DNA of 64,000 nucleotides from NCBI GenBank assembly GCA_016721565.1, contig JADKHW010000006.1:61425-125424 (forward strand), read 5' to 3'. This document shows, piece after piece, positions 9,017 to 18,660 of the stretch. The notes below the pieces were generated by a model. It searched no databases and was not told the DNA's origin. It saw nothing but the letters and a program-made list of their open reading frames with translations. Position 1 is the first letter of the stretch; each line of letters opens with the position of its first letter. A program made the position numbers and the translations under genes. The stretch is from a bacterium. Lineage in GTDB: Bacteria; Electryoneota; RPQS01.

Positions 9017-9865
9017 TTGCTGATTAGTCCGCTGCCACCGCCGCGCGTCTTGATTATCGACGACGACCCGGACATTTCCAGTGTCCTTGTCGCGGCACTC
9101 GAGGCCGTTGGCTGCACGGTAACATCTGAGACCAATTCAGCTAAGGCTGAAGCGGCCTGCGTTGCTGCACATCCGGAACTCGTGTTAGTGGACATGATGA
9201 TGCCCGGACGATCTGGAATCGAACTGCTTGCCCCGTTGCATGAGATTGCGCCAGACGCGATTATCTGCATCATGACAGGCATGGGCGATCCGGCTTTGCT
9301 GCAGCGCTCTTTGAGATCCGGCGCATGGAACGTACTCTGTAAGCCATACTCACTCTCAGACCTTGCCGAACTGATTGACATGAGTTTGCGCCTTTCCGCT
9401 TCATTGCGTGAAGAAGCGGGAGCAGGGTATGTAACCAAAGAATCCGAGTGGGAGTTTTCCGGTGATCATAGACCCTCGTCTGCGGATCTTGCAAGGCTGA
9501 TTGCCATTGCAGCGGAAACGGGTAATGATCCCGATGTATCATATCGCAAGCTACCATTGCTCGCGCAAGAACTCTTGGACAACGCGTTCGAGCACGGCAC
9601 GCATGGCGATGCCGGTATTCACTACGGCTCAAAACTAAAAACAGCACCTGAGTCTCTGGAACTTACTGTCTGGGATGACGGGCCGGGATTTGACGGCAAG
9701 ACCAAGATTCGACAAATGCAGCACTCGACTCCCTGCGGGAAAATGTCCGGGCTGCAATTGGTGTCAGCGTTGGCGGATGAAATACGATTTAACAAGCAAC
9801 CAAACTCGATTACCGTGATCTGGCACAGCAAGCTACTTGCAAAGCACGAGGGAGAAAACTCGTGA
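9017..9865 (+). CDS. Response regulator receiver - RsbW-type ATPase fusion
   Basis: A 282-residue protein with two domains. Residues ~10-125 form a receiver domain with the acidic pair (LIIDDDPD), the phospho-acceptor Asp in VLVDMMMPG and the conserved Lys in VLCKPYS. Residues ~150-275 form a GHKL ATPase of the anti-sigma (HATPase_c_2) kind, with N box LAQELLDNAFEHGT and G1 box VWDDGPGFDGK; no HisKA dimerisation domain precedes it. TTG at 9017 is the only start between the upstream stop and the domain; its ribosome site is weak. The stop overlaps the next start (GTGA), so it is coupled to the PAS-HisKA protein that lacks an ATPase. Together they may act as a split kinase. Confidence 0.85.
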   Translation: MLISPLPPPRVLIIDDDPDISSVLVAALEAVGCTVTSETNSAKAEAACVAAHPELVLVDMMMPGRSGIELLAPLHEIAPDAIICIMTGMGDPALLQRSLRSGAWNVLCKPYSLSDLAELIDMSLRLSASLREEAGAGYVTKESEWEFSGDHRPSSADLARLIAIAAETGNDPDVSYRKLPLLAQELLDNAFEHGTHGDAGIHYGSKLKTAPESLELTVWDDGPGFDGKTKIRQMQHSTPCGKMSGLQLVSALADEIRFNKQPNSITVIWHSKLLAKHEGENS

Positions 9866-11406
9866 ACCGTTCCATGTTACGAGTCCCTAATCCGAATCGC
9901 TCCGGCGGTCTTGCGCACATACTCGTAGTAGTTCCAGATGATGCCATTCGCGCGCACATCTCGTTGGCACTTTCGGATATTGACGGCATTGAAGTTCACT
10001 ACGTTGCCAGTGCGCACGATGCGATTAGGCAGATTCAACAGAGTGTTCCGGCCGCCATCTTAGCCGATGTGTCGCTGCCGGATTTGGATGGATTCAAACT
10101 CTGCAAGCTACTTCGAGTTCCGTTAGTTTCGCGCTCTGAGCAGATTCCGGTTATCCTCATTTCAAGCGCTTATCGCGATGTACTGGCCGAGCATGTCGCG
10201 CGCAAAGCGCACGCGTTCGCATTTTTGAAATTGCCCGGTGAAGCCGATTTGATTGAACGAACGATCGAACTCGCGTTACATCGCTTGTTACCCAACGCGC
10301 ATGATCACCAAGTTCTTGGCCACAAGGGCAATGTGCAAATTATTTGCAGTGACGATGCCTTTGGGCATACGATATCGACTGCGCTCGAATTAGATGGCTG
10401 GCGTTGTGAACGACAGCGCAATGTTGAGGACATGGCCGCAGGTTGGAAAGCTAACGCCACTCAAGTTGCGTTTGTTGAAATACCCGCGCGCGGTTCAATT
10501 AAATGGCCCGAAGGCCTGAACACTGCGTCCTATGATCATCCCGTAATCGTCGCAATGATCCGCAGACCGGACGCGGAGCGTGTGATTGAATTGATGGAGT
10601 ATGGTGTTGACGAGTATTTGGTTATCCCATGTGACCCTTCCAGCATTGTAGATGCTTGTCGAGAAGCCCGGGTCAAGTACAACTTCCGCAGTATGTACAA
10701 TGAGTTTGATTCGCAGATGGTAAAACTGAAATCAATCTCGGCTTATCTCGAACTGGTCATCAATAATTCGCATGAAGCAATCTTTACGTGTGACCCTTCA
10801 GGCGTTGTAAAACTGTGGAACAAAGGCGCTGAGCGTGTCTATGGCTTTTCAGCAGAAGAGATTATTGGGAAAAACGTGGATGATCATCTCGATCCGCCGG
10901 GCTTTACGCGCAAGTCGCCCAGCGTGATGCGACTTTTGCAGCAGCGAGGCTCGTTGATGGATCCAGAAGTCCAGCGCCTACGAAAGTCAGGCGAGGAGTT
11001 CCCTGTTTCCGCTACATACACACTACTGAAAGATATCCACGGAGAAATGCTCGGCTTCTCGGTAATTGAGCGCGACGTGACGCCAATCAAGCAGCTTGAA
11101 AACGAGAAAATCAAGTCGGCAAGACTGCGGGCAATTACGCAGACCGCCGTGACGGCTAACGATCACATTAATACACCGCTCGGCATTATTCTCGGCTACG
11201 CGCAATTTCTGGAACTCAAACTCGTCGGAGCGGATCAGCAGGATCGCGCCGCCTTGGAAGTCATCCAGCAGCAAGTCCACAAGATCAAGGGAATCATGAA
11301 CAAGCTCAAACTTATCAGCGATCCAATCGTGAAGAACTACTCGATTGAAGGCGTTACGATGCTTGACTTGTCTAAGTCCCAACTTTCGAACGAAACAACA
11401 ATCTAA
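9862..11406 (+). CDS. Receiver-receiver-like-PAS-HisKA signalling protein without ATPase domain
   Basis: A 514-residue protein. Residues ~20-140 are a receiver-like domain (ILADVSLPDLDGF keeps the phospho-acceptor Asp, but the usual Asp-Asp pair is changed to VVPDD). Residues ~150-270 look like a second, degenerate receiver with VFVEI in place of the phosphorylation site. PAS domain at ~285-405 (AIFTCDPSGVVKLWNKGAERVYGFSAEEIIGK, then a PAC-like segment). The last ~100 residues are a dimerisation helix pair with TANDHINTPLGIILGYAQ, a histidine H box of the NtrB-like kind. The protein ends there, with no N, G1 or G2 boxes. GTG start overlaps the stop of the REC-ATPase gene. Confidence 0.8.
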   Translation: MNRSMLRVPNPNRSGGLAHILVVVPDDAIRAHISLALSDIDGIEVHYVASAHDAIRQIQQSVPAAILADVSLPDLDGFKLCKLLRVPLVSRSEQIPVILISSAYRDVLAEHVARKAHAFAFLKLPGEADLIERTIELALHRLLPNAHDHQVLGHKGNVQIICSDDAFGHTISTALELDGWRCERQRNVEDMAAGWKANATQVAFVEIPARGSIKWPEGLNTASYDHPVIVAMIRRPDAERVIELMEYGVDEYLVIPCDPSSIVDACREARVKYNFRSMYNEFDSQMVKLKSISAYLELVINNSHEAIFTCDPSGVVKLWNKGAERVYGFSAEEIIGKNVDDHLDPPGFTRKSPSVMRLLQQRGSLMDPEVQRLRKSGEEFPVSATYTLLKDIHGEMLGFSVIERDVTPIKQLENEKIKSARLRAITQTAVTANDHINTPLGIILGYAQFLELKLVGADQQDRAALEVIQQQVHKIKGIMNKLKLISDPIVKNYSIEGVTMLDLSKSQLSNETTI

Positions 11407-11430
11407 TCATATCATCGCCGCGAGGCTCTA

Positions 11431-11796
11431 ATGGAAACACTGAAAAAGAAAGTTCTTGTCGTAGATGATGACGAAGTCATCCGTGATCTCCTGATCAACT
11501 TTTTGAAGTTCTCAGGGTATGAAGGAATCGGCGCACCCAATGGCCAAAAGGCCCTTGAACTCGTAATTGCCGATGCTCCTGACATGATCATCACGGACAT
11601 TCATATGCCGCTCATGAACGGCTTCCAGCTATTGCGAGCCGTCAAGCGCGTGAACCCTGACTTGCCCGTCGTCTTCATCACCGGTTTTGCCCATTTCCGC
11701 AGGTTCTTTGCGGATAAGACGGCAAGAGCCGACGGATTCCTTGAGAAACCGTTCTCACTCGAGTCTATCGACGGTTTGGTCAAAAAGTACCTCTAA
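11431..11796 (+). CDS. Single-domain response regulator
   Basis: A 121-residue stand-alone receiver: VLVVDDDEVIRDLL at the N-terminus, the phospho-acceptor Asp in MIITDIHMPLMNGF, Thr in VVFITGF and Lys in FLEKPFS. No output domain, so it acts by protein contact like CheY or Spo0F, or as a phosphorelay link. It lies 24 bp after the PAS-HisKA protein and 50 bp before a hybrid kinase, so it probably belongs to the same phosphorelay. Confidence 0.92.
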   Translation: METLKKKVLVVDDDEVIRDLLINFLKFSGYEGIGAPNGQKALELVIADAPDMIITDIHMPLMNGFQLLRAVKRVNPDLPVVFITGFAHFRRFFADKTARADGFLEKPFSLESIDGLVKKYL

Positions 11797-11846
11797 ATTC
11801 TGAGGCGCTTGACTTTCATGGTCGGCTAAACTATCTTCGATAGAAT

Positions 11847-13793
11847 ATGTCTGACCGCGAAGTCCTGATTGTTGATGATGATGCGTCGGCCCGCGAGGCC
11901 CTGGCGGCCGTGCTCCATGAGCACGGCTTTGCCGTGCATCAGACCGCCGACGGGCAAGAGGCCCTGAAAACCCTCAATAAGCATCGCAATATTCGGGTGC
12001 TCTTGACGGATGTGCGGCTGCCGGGAATGAATGGAATTGAGCTGTTGGCCAAGGTTCGCGTCGCCGATCCCGGCGTGCACGTTATTCTGGTGACGGCCTT
12101 TGCACAACGGAATCTCGCCTTACGTGCCTTGAAGCACGGTGCCGCCGATTTCCTGCCAAAACCCGTTGACGCGGCGACGCTCATGCGCGTTGTTGAACGC
12201 TCTTTCTATAGGTCGCGACTCGATAAGCTTGCGGCCATCGGTAAAGAAGCGCTGGGCAAACTGAAAAGCCGGGCGATTCTATGTTCACGCGATGGAACAG
12301 TTCTGTCCGTAGCCACAGACGTGGCCATGCTCTTAGGTTCTGACAGGGCATTGCTTACGGGAAAGAAGCTGTGGCAGATAACAGGCTGGTCGGAACTCAA
12401 AGACTTATTTGAGCGCGACATCACGGGACCCGTCGTCATTCCAAGAGACGATTTTTCGGTACAGATTCAACGGCTCGAACTCGATCCCGAGAGTGATCAA
12501 GTCGTGCTGGTCATTACGGATATTACAAGCCTCCGGCAAATTCAGCGCGACCTGCTGGCCGTTACACAAGACATTGAAGCTCGCGTTTCCGAGCGCACGC
12601 GGTTTCTAAGCGAAGAAATAGAATTCAGCGACCGCCTGCTGGACACGGCGGACGTGCTGATTGCTTATGTAAATCCCGACGGTAGGCTGGAACGCTGGAA
12701 TAAGTTCGCTGCCGATCTAACGGGTCTATCCTTTGAAGAAGCCAGCAACCAGATATCCGATTTCTATAGAGATCGCAACTCAGCGCTCGCAGAGATATTC
12801 GATCCCTACTGGGAACAAGAGATCACGTCACGCGTCGCACCGTTCCCCGGACCAGATGGAACACTGAGGTTGCTAACGTGGAGCGCCAGACGATTCCGCG
12901 AGGCGCCCGGTCGCTTTGGCCGCCTGATTATCGGGATGGATGTTACCGAGCAGAAACAGCTTGAATCCACTTTACAGCATTACAACGCCTATTTGGAAGA
13001 CATGGTTCGCCAGAGGTCGCGTGAGTTGAAAACCAAGAATGCACAACTGATTCATACGGCACGACTCGCCTCGCTCGGCGAAATGGTCGGCTCGATCGCG
13101 CATGAAATGAAGCAGCCGCTCAACGTCATTGCGATTACGTCAGACCTGATCAAGCTTCTGCGCAGGAACGGCAAGCTCAACGACGAGCTGCTCGAAAATA
13201 ATCTTGAAAAGATCCGCGCAACCGTCGAGCGCATGGCCGATACGATTAACCATCTGCGCGGCTTCACGCATGTGGATTCGACCACGTTCACGCGCTTAAC
13301 CATGCATGAAGTGGTTGTTGGCGCAATTACTTTGGTCGGGGAACAAATTCGCCAGGAAGATATCGAGATCAAAGTGAATCTGCCGCTTGAAACCGATACG
13401 TTTCGTGGCGACAGGAATCAGATTGAACAGGTACTCATCAATTTGCTGGTTAATGCGCGCGATGCAATCCTTGATGCCGGAAACCAAATCTCAAATGAGC
13501 AGCGCGTAATTGAGATCCGTAGTCCCGAAATCGAAAGCCCGAATTGGCTAGGAATTGAAGTTGCCGACTCGGGAACGGGTATGGCGTCCGATGTCGTGCA
13601 GCATATCTTTGAGCCGTTTTACACGACCAAAGACTCCTCGCGCGGCACCGGGCTTGGCCTTTCGATATGTTTGAACATCGTCCGCGCGCATGGCGGCGAC
13701 ATTGAAGTTGAATCATCACCGGGGGAAGGCAGCATCTTCCGCTTGCTCTTACCGGTTGACTTGGAAGCGGAACTTTCTCAGGAACGGCGTTGA
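11847..13793 (+). CDS. Receiver-PAS-histidine kinase
   Basis: A 648-residue sensor kinase with an N-terminal receiver domain (VLIVDDDAS; Asp55 in LLTDVRLPG; KPVD lysine), two PAS-like regions (~140-240 and ~265-375; the second has VLIAYVNPDGRLERWNK), a coiled-coil linker and a C-terminal kinase core. The H box is SIAHEMKQPLNVI; N box QVLINLLVNARDAI; G1 DSGTGM; G2 GTGLGLSI. No membrane segment, so it is cytoplasmic and presumably driven by the receiver or PAS ligands. It closes the signalling cluster that starts at 9017. Confidence 0.92.
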   Translation: MSDREVLIVDDDASAREALAAVLHEHGFAVHQTADGQEALKTLNKHRNIRVLLTDVRLPGMNGIELLAKVRVADPGVHVILVTAFAQRNLALRALKHGAADFLPKPVDAATLMRVVERSFYRSRLDKLAAIGKEALGKLKSRAILCSRDGTVLSVATDVAMLLGSDRALLTGKKLWQITGWSELKDLFERDITGPVVIPRDDFSVQIQRLELDPESDQVVLVITDITSLRQIQRDLLAVTQDIEARVSERTRFLSEEIEFSDRLLDTADVLIAYVNPDGRLERWNKFAADLTGLSFEEASNQISDFYRDRNSALAEIFDPYWEQEITSRVAPFPGPDGTLRLLTWSARRFREAPGRFGRLIIGMDVTEQKQLESTLQHYNAYLEDMVRQRSRELKTKNAQLIHTARLASLGEMVGSIAHEMKQPLNVIAITSDLIKLLRRNGKLNDELLENNLEKIRATVERMADTINHLRGFTHVDSTTFTRLTMHEVVVGAITLVGEQIRQEDIEIKVNLPLETDTFRGDRNQIEQVLINLLVNARDAILDAGNQISNEQRVIEIRSPEIESPNWLGIEVADSGTGMASDVVQHIFEPFYTTKDSSRGTGLGLSICLNIVRAHGGDIEVESSPGEGSIFRLLLPVDLEAELSQERR

Positions 13794-13831
13794 TAACGGA
13801 TGAACAGTTGAGTCGTTGAACGGGAGGAAAC

Positions 13832-14431
13832 GTGACGTCAGAACTCGGTTGGTTAGATAGTTGGGATCGCGGAGTGTTCGGGATGGTGAATCAGGTGTTC
13901 ACCAGCTCGTTTTTTGATGCGATTATGCCTGCCCTCTCAGATCCCAAAATGTGGATGATCCCGCTTGGTCTATTGTGGATTGTCTTCTTCTTTCGCACTT
14001 CGCGCAAAGGCCGCATCGTCGCACTTTGCTGCTTCGTCGTGGTTGCCGCAACCGATCAGCTCGCGGCAACGGTTATCAAACCCGCCGTCGCTCGTGTCAG
14101 GCCCTGCAATGTGATTCCCCAGACTCACTACTACGATGCCGACCAAGACAAGTGGATTTACACGGACAAGTTCGCAATGACGACCTACAAGTCGTCTTAC
14201 AGCTTTCCGTCTAACCATGCGGCTAACATGGCTGGGCAAGCAGTGTACTGGAGCTACTTCTATCCGCAAATCAGCCCGGTGTTAATTGCCAGTGCGCTTG
14301 TAGTTGGCTACAGCCGTATCTATCTTGGCTATCACTATCCGTCTGACGTTGCCGCAGGTTATATGCTTGGAATCTTCATTGCGCTCATCGTTGCATGGCC
14401 GCTTAGAGTGTGGGTCCTGCCCGACGAATAG
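13832..14431 (+). CDS. PAP2-family membrane phosphatase
   Basis: A 199-residue integral membrane protein of the type 2 phosphatidic-acid phosphatase family. All three catalytic motifs are present: KPAVARVRP, SFPSNHAAN and SRIYLGYHYPSDV, so it should be active on a lipid phosphate or undecaprenyl pyrophosphate. At least five hydrophobic segments. GTG start at 13832 is preceded by GGGAGGA with good spacing. A terminator follows immediately. Confidence 0.92.
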   Translation: MTSELGWLDSWDRGVFGMVNQVFTSSFFDAIMPALSDPKMWMIPLGLLWIVFFFRTSRKGRIVALCCFVVVAATDQLAATVIKPAVARVRPCNVIPQTHYYDADQDKWIYTDKFAMTTYKSSYSFPSNHAANMAGQAVYWSYFYPQISPVLIASALVVGYSRIYLGYHYPSDVAAGYMLGIFIALIVAWPLRVWVLPDE

Positions 14432-14451
14432 AGAGCGATTATTAGACAAAA

Positions 14452-14492
14452 CAAAAAAAAGCCCTGCTTCATTACGAAGCAGGGCTTTCAAT
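14452..14492. terminator. Bidirectional terminator
   Basis: A perfect 10-bp stem (14461-14470 with 14476-14485) around ATTAC, flanked by A8 on the left and a T-run on the right. It serves the PAP2 gene (+) and the secreted-protein gene on the opposite strand. Confidence 0.9.
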
Positions 14493-14507
14493 TTCAAATC
14501 TAATTGT

Positions 14508-14909
14508 CTATCGGAACATCGCCTTGATCGAACCCCATGTTTGCTGAACAGCGGAGAAGCTCAAAGAGACTTCAACCGGCGCCGTATAGCTTTGTGAGCC
14601 ATCAAGATTCAGTAGTTTCAAACGATAGAAGAACGTCCGCTCGCGTTCAACGTCAAGCGGGCTTTCATCTGTAAAGGAATACTCCGAAAACGAACCGCGT
14701 GCGTCAATCTGTCCGACTGGGAAGTAGTAGCTTCCGTCCGCCGAACGCTCGACAACAAACTTCTCGAAGCTGATCTCTTGACCCGTGCGCCATTCCAGAC
14801 GTGCGTGATCACCCAACGGGTAAACGGTTAGGCTCAAAATCTCCACTCCGGCCCAAACCGAAGAGGCTGCGGCTGCTGTCAGAACTAAGGTGGCGATCCA
14901 GCGCTTCAA
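14508..14909 (-). CDS. Small secreted protein, FnIII-like beta domain
   Basis: A protein of ~133 residues from TTG at 14909 (AGGA ribosome site) with a clean signal peptide LKRWIATLVLTAAAASSVWA. An upstream in-frame ATG at 14960 would add 17 residues that spoil the signal peptide, so I prefer TTG. The mature part has the beta-strand pattern of FnIII-like domains seen just before sorting domains in FCB secreted proteins: LEWRTGQEISFEKFVVERSADG and YRLKLLNLDGSQSYT. It lacks the sorting domain itself. Function unknown. Confidence 0.65.
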   Translation of the reverse strand: MKRWIATLVLTAAAASSVWAGVEILSLTVYPLGDHARLEWRTGQEISFEKFVVERSADGSYYFPVGQIDARGSFSEYSFTDESPLDVERERTFFYRLKLLNLDGSQSYTAPVEVSLSFSAVQQTWGSIKAMFR

Positions 14910-15135
14910 GATGTGCGTCCTATTGGTTTTCAATTCAATGTAAAATAGCCAACCCCTCATTGAGAGTCAAGGACTCTGCAACCAAGTCACATTTCACATA
15001 ACTCGCTGCAAACCTCTTAAAGTCTTTATACCAAATACTTTAGAGCTATTCCAAGGACAAGGGGGCAAGAATCCGAGGCATTCATCACAAGAAAGCAAAT
15101 GGGGGGCCGTCCAACACAATCGACCCTTCCAGTAG

Positions 15136-15522
15136 CTAACCTATTAATTTACCAATAATAAAACCGATGATAATCCCAATAATCAGCACAGCCGTGAGGA
15201 TCCGTGACTGCACAACAGACGAACCGTGCCCCCGTCCGGCCAGTACAATGGAAAGAAAGTAACCGGCTCCGTTCACCAGCCACACCAAAGGGATGGCCAG
15301 AGCTTTTGCCAAAAGAGGCCCAAGCCACGGAATTAAAGCAAGCAAGCCCAGAAACCCGGCGAAAGCCTGTGTAAAAATTCCAACCAAAGTCGCGATAGCG
15401 GCCACAATCGAGGCATCAAAGCCTGCGACCAAACCAATGATGATAATCAACAACACAATCGCCAGACCAATCATTGTCCGGCGGTAAGTTGCCCAAAATA
15501 CTGCAAAACTGGGGATGTACAT
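15136..15522 (-). CDS. Small membrane protein of unknown function
   Basis: A 128-residue protein with about four hydrophobic segments (TMIGLAIVLLIIIIGLVAG, a second Ala/Leu-rich pair near 40-85, and a C-terminal ILTAVLIIGIIIGFIIGKLIG). No recognisable motif and no catalytic residues. Divergent from the LpxH-like gene at 15698. The preceding 200 bp (14961-15135) hold nothing I can identify. Confidence 0.7.
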   Translation of the reverse strand: MYIPSFAVFWATYRRTMIGLAIVLLIIIIGLVAGFDASIVAAIATLVGIFTQAFAGFLGLLALIPWLGPLLAKALAIPLVWLVNGAGYFLSIVLAGRGHGSSVVQSRILTAVLIIGIIIGFIIGKLIG

Positions 15523-15697
15523 CTACTCTTATTCGCAAAGGTTCAGCTCAAAATAAACCGTTCTCGCGCGCGAATGTCAAGTGAAATCGCAACATCCGCG
15601 TCGCGCACGCGAAACCGTACCGAAACAAGAGTTTGCATCAAATATTTTTGCTGAAGCGGTTGCCCAACCCTATAAGAGTTTGTATATTATCAGACCT

Positions 15698-16471
15698 ATG
15701 CACCTTGTGCCGTCCGAGCAAGTCACTCTCCAAGCACCTGTCTATTTCGTCTCCGACGCTCATTTGGGTGCCGAGCCGGAACCTGTAGCTTCTACTCAAT
15801 TGGAGCGGATGCTTGCGCTTATTCAGAAAGTTAGACGCGAGAACGGTTCGCTGATCATCAACGGCGATTTGTTTGATTTCTGGTATGAATGGCAAACAGT
15901 CATTCCTAAGCGCTTCTTCAAAATCCTGCGCGCCCTTCAGGAAGCTACCGAAACGGGCACGCGAATTCATCTGCTTGCGGGCAATCACGATTTTCGTTTG
16001 CGCGGGTTTCTGGAATCCGAAATCGGATTGGTGACACATCAAGATGCACTCACCGTGCAGATTGCGAATCACAAAGTGTTCGTTTTTCACGGTGACGGAT
16101 TACTGGCAGGCGATCATGGCTACCGTTTATTGAAAAAAGTGCTGCGAAGTCCGATGGCACAGCGATTGTTCTTGTGGTTACATCCCGACCTCGGAATGTG
16201 GTTGGCTCGCGGGACGTCTCAGCAAAGCCGCAATGCCACCAAAGGCAATCCTACCGAAGACGAAGACTATATTCGTTTTGCAACTGAAATTCTCAAAGGT
16301 GATTCGGATGGTGTTGTGTTAGGGCACGCGCACCGGCCGATGGAACTCGCACTCGAAGGCGGGACCTACATCAATCTTGGCGACTGGATTTATCATTACA
16401 CCTATGCGGTTCACGACGGAGAGCGTTTGGCCTTGCTGAAGTGGGCAGAGTCTGAAGGAGTGGGCAAGTGA
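15698..16471 (+). CDS. lpxH: UDP-2,3-diacylglucosamine diphosphatase-like metallophosphatase
   Basis: A 257-residue calcineurin-like phosphatase of the LpxH type, which splits UDP-2,3-diacylglucosamine to lipid X in lipid A synthesis. The five metal-site blocks are visible: SDAHLG, NGDLFDFW, GNHD, FHGDG and GHAHRP. The frame is open upstream to 15581, but the family's beta strand VYFVSDAHLG begins ~17 residues after ATG 15698, so that start is preferred. The gene overlaps the PBP1A start by 4 bases. Other UDP-sugar hydrolases of the family remain possible. Confidence 0.85.
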   Translation: MHLVPSEQVTLQAPVYFVSDAHLGAEPEPVASTQLERMLALIQKVRRENGSLIINGDLFDFWYEWQTVIPKRFFKILRALQEATETGTRIHLLAGNHDFRLRGFLESEIGLVTHQDALTVQIANHKVFVFHGDGLLAGDHGYRLLKKVLRSPMAQRLFLWLHPDLGMWLARGTSQQSRNATKGNPTEDEDYIRFATEILKGDSDGVVLGHAHRPMELALEGGTYINLGDWIYHYTYAVHDGERLALLKWAESEGVGK

Positions 16472-18621
16472 CACGACAGCGCGGCGGTGTGGGCAAACCT
16501 CTGCTGGTCATCCTTGCGGTGTTTGTGGCAATCCTCATTGCTTCTTGGTCGTTCGTGGCCTCCCTGAAGCAGGGACTGCCGTCCGTTGAAGAGCTTGAGA
16601 ACATCAATCCAGCTCTGGCTACGAAGATTCTCGACCGCAACGGCGTCTTAATCAAGGAGCTTTACACTCAGCGCCGCTCGTACGTCCCACTGAACGAAAT
16701 GCCGCCTGTGGTGATTCAGGCTTTTCTGGCAACGGAAGATCACAAGTTCTATGAGCATTGGGGCATGCGGCCCTTAGCGCTTGCTACGGCCGTTGCCAAA
16801 GCTGTTTTGACCTTTGACTTGCATCCGCGCGGTGCGTCAACGATCACACAGCAGCTCGCCAAAAATCTCTACTTCGATCCACAGCGCAAGGTTACTCGTA
16901 AATTACGAGAGCTGTTGACCGCTATTGAAATTGAGCGCTATTACTCCAAGGATGAAATCTTGGAGATGTATTTAACGCAAACTTACTTTGGCGCGGGAGC
17001 ATACGGTGTTGGCGCAGCTGCGGCAACCTACTTCTCAAAATCGGTTTCCGAACTGACAGTCAATGAAGCGGCGACGCTTGCGGCGATTCCCAAATCTCCA
17101 ACGCGCTACAACCCGCTTCAGAATCCGCAGAACACTCTTGTGCGTCGAAATCTTGTTTTTGGCCGCATGGAAGATGTCGGGTTCATCACGAAGGCCGAAC
17201 GTGACAGTTTGATCGACACTCCGTTGCCCCTGCATCCGTCGTCGGATCGCACGCAAGAGGGAGTCGCTCCGTATTTCACAGAGAATGTTCGCCAAGAGCT
17301 GAATCTGCTCGGCAAACGGCACGACTTCGATCCCTATCAAGACGGCCTGACCGTTTACACCACGCTCGATGCGCGGTTGCAAGAGTGTGCAGAGAACGCA
17401 GTTGCCAAGGTCTTGCCTGAGTTGCAGGACAAGGTCAACGAGATTCACAAGATCACAAATGTGAAGCTGCGGCTGAAGGAGATGTATCCGGATTCGAATA
17501 CAGCTGCCATCCGCAGACTCGCAGGTAACAAGCACATTGCCGATTCCATTGCGACAGCGGAGCTTCCGGTCCAAATCGCGTTCATCGCTCTCGATCCGGC
17601 AACGGGTCACATCTTGGCAATGATCGGCGGGCGCAACTTTGAAATGAGTAAATTCAACCGCGCCACGCAGGCGGTTCGTCAGCCCGGTTCGTGCTTCAAG
17701 CCGTTTGTCTATGCATCGGCAATCGACAAGGGTATGCCGATATCTGAGAAGGTCGCGAATGAAGAGATCGTCGTCACGCTTGACAACGGTGATCTTTGGG
17801 CGCCGAAGAACTTCTCGGATGAATATGGCGGCGTTGTAGACTTACGCCAAGCTCTTTCGAAATCGCTAAACGTGGTCAGCGTGCGCTTGATTCGTGAGCA
17901 CACGACTCCGCGCGATGTGGCCACACTCGCCAAAGGGTGCGGTATCACGACTAAGCTTGATCCCTATGACGCGCTGGCGTTGGGTGCTTCAGGTGTGATT
18001 CCGTTGGACATCGTGGGAGCCTATCAGGTCTTTCAAACGCTTGGGGTCTGGTCCAAGCCGATTGCCGTTACGGGACTTGACGATCAATTCGGTCAAACGA
18101 TTGAGCAGTTCCGCAATGAACGCAAAGTCGTAATGTCTGAAGAGACTGCTTTTCTCGTGCAGAGTTTGATGCGATCCGTCAGTGATCATGGTACGGCGGC
18201 ATCGCTGCGCTCGAAGTACAATTTCCAAATTCCGACTGCCGGTAAAACCGGAACCACGAATGATAACACCGACGCGTGGTTCGTTGGTTTTACACCGCAC
18301 TTGCTGGCCGGAGTTTGGGTAGGATTGGATGATCCGTCAAAGTCGCTCGGTCGAGGTCAAGAAGGCGGCAAGGCCGCGTTGCCGATCTGGGCGGAGTTTA
18401 TGCTTGCGGCGTATGAAGTCATGGACTATCCGACTTCCGAGTTTCGCATCCCCAAAGGCATCACCACAGCGGACATTTGTATTGAGTCCGGTCAGCTTGC
18501 GACATCAGGCTGTAATGACATTCGCACCGAGTACTTTGCCGCCAAGTCGGAGTTGCCTGAGCCTTGCACGCTGCACGGAGCGTTTCGTACTCCGCGTGGC
18601 AGAAAACAAAGTTTGTTCTAA
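16468..18621 (+). CDS. Bifunctional penicillin-binding protein 1A (glycosyltransferase/transpeptidase)
   Basis: A 717-residue class A PBP. After a membrane anchor (LLVILAVFVAILIASWSFV), the GT51 glycosyltransferase has EDHKFYEHWG (catalytic Glu) and GASTITQQLAKNLYF. The transpeptidase has the active-site Ser in GSCFKPFVYA, SLN in SKSLNVV and KTGTT. It polymerises lipid II and cross-links peptides on the outer side of the cytoplasmic membrane. The GTG start overlaps the LpxH-like stop; a GTG with translational coupling suggests co-expression of lipid A and cell-wall steps. Confidence 0.95.
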   Translation: MTRQRGGVGKPLLVILAVFVAILIASWSFVASLKQGLPSVEELENINPALATKILDRNGVLIKELYTQRRSYVPLNEMPPVVIQAFLATEDHKFYEHWGMRPLALATAVAKAVLTFDLHPRGASTITQQLAKNLYFDPQRKVTRKLRELLTAIEIERYYSKDEILEMYLTQTYFGAGAYGVGAAAATYFSKSVSELTVNEAATLAAIPKSPTRYNPLQNPQNTLVRRNLVFGRMEDVGFITKAERDSLIDTPLPLHPSSDRTQEGVAPYFTENVRQELNLLGKRHDFDPYQDGLTVYTTLDARLQECAENAVAKVLPELQDKVNEIHKITNVKLRLKEMYPDSNTAAIRRLAGNKHIADSIATAELPVQIAFIALDPATGHILAMIGGRNFEMSKFNRATQAVRQPGSCFKPFVYASAIDKGMPISEKVANEEIVVTLDNGDLWAPKNFSDEYGGVVDLRQALSKSLNVVSVRLIREHTTPRDVATLAKGCGITTKLDPYDALALGASGVIPLDIVGAYQVFQTLGVWSKPIAVTGLDDQFGQTIEQFRNERKVVMSEETAFLVQSLMRSVSDHGTAASLRSKYNFQIPTAGKTGTTNDNTDAWFVGFTPHLLAGVWVGLDDPSKSLGRGQEGGKAALPIWAEFMLAAYEVMDYPTSEFRIPKGITTADICIESGQLATSGCNDIRTEYFAAKSELPEPCTLHGAFRTPRGRKQSLF

Positions 18622-18660
18622 ATCAATTTGTTCGATAAACTGTTTCGGGAGAACAGTTCC

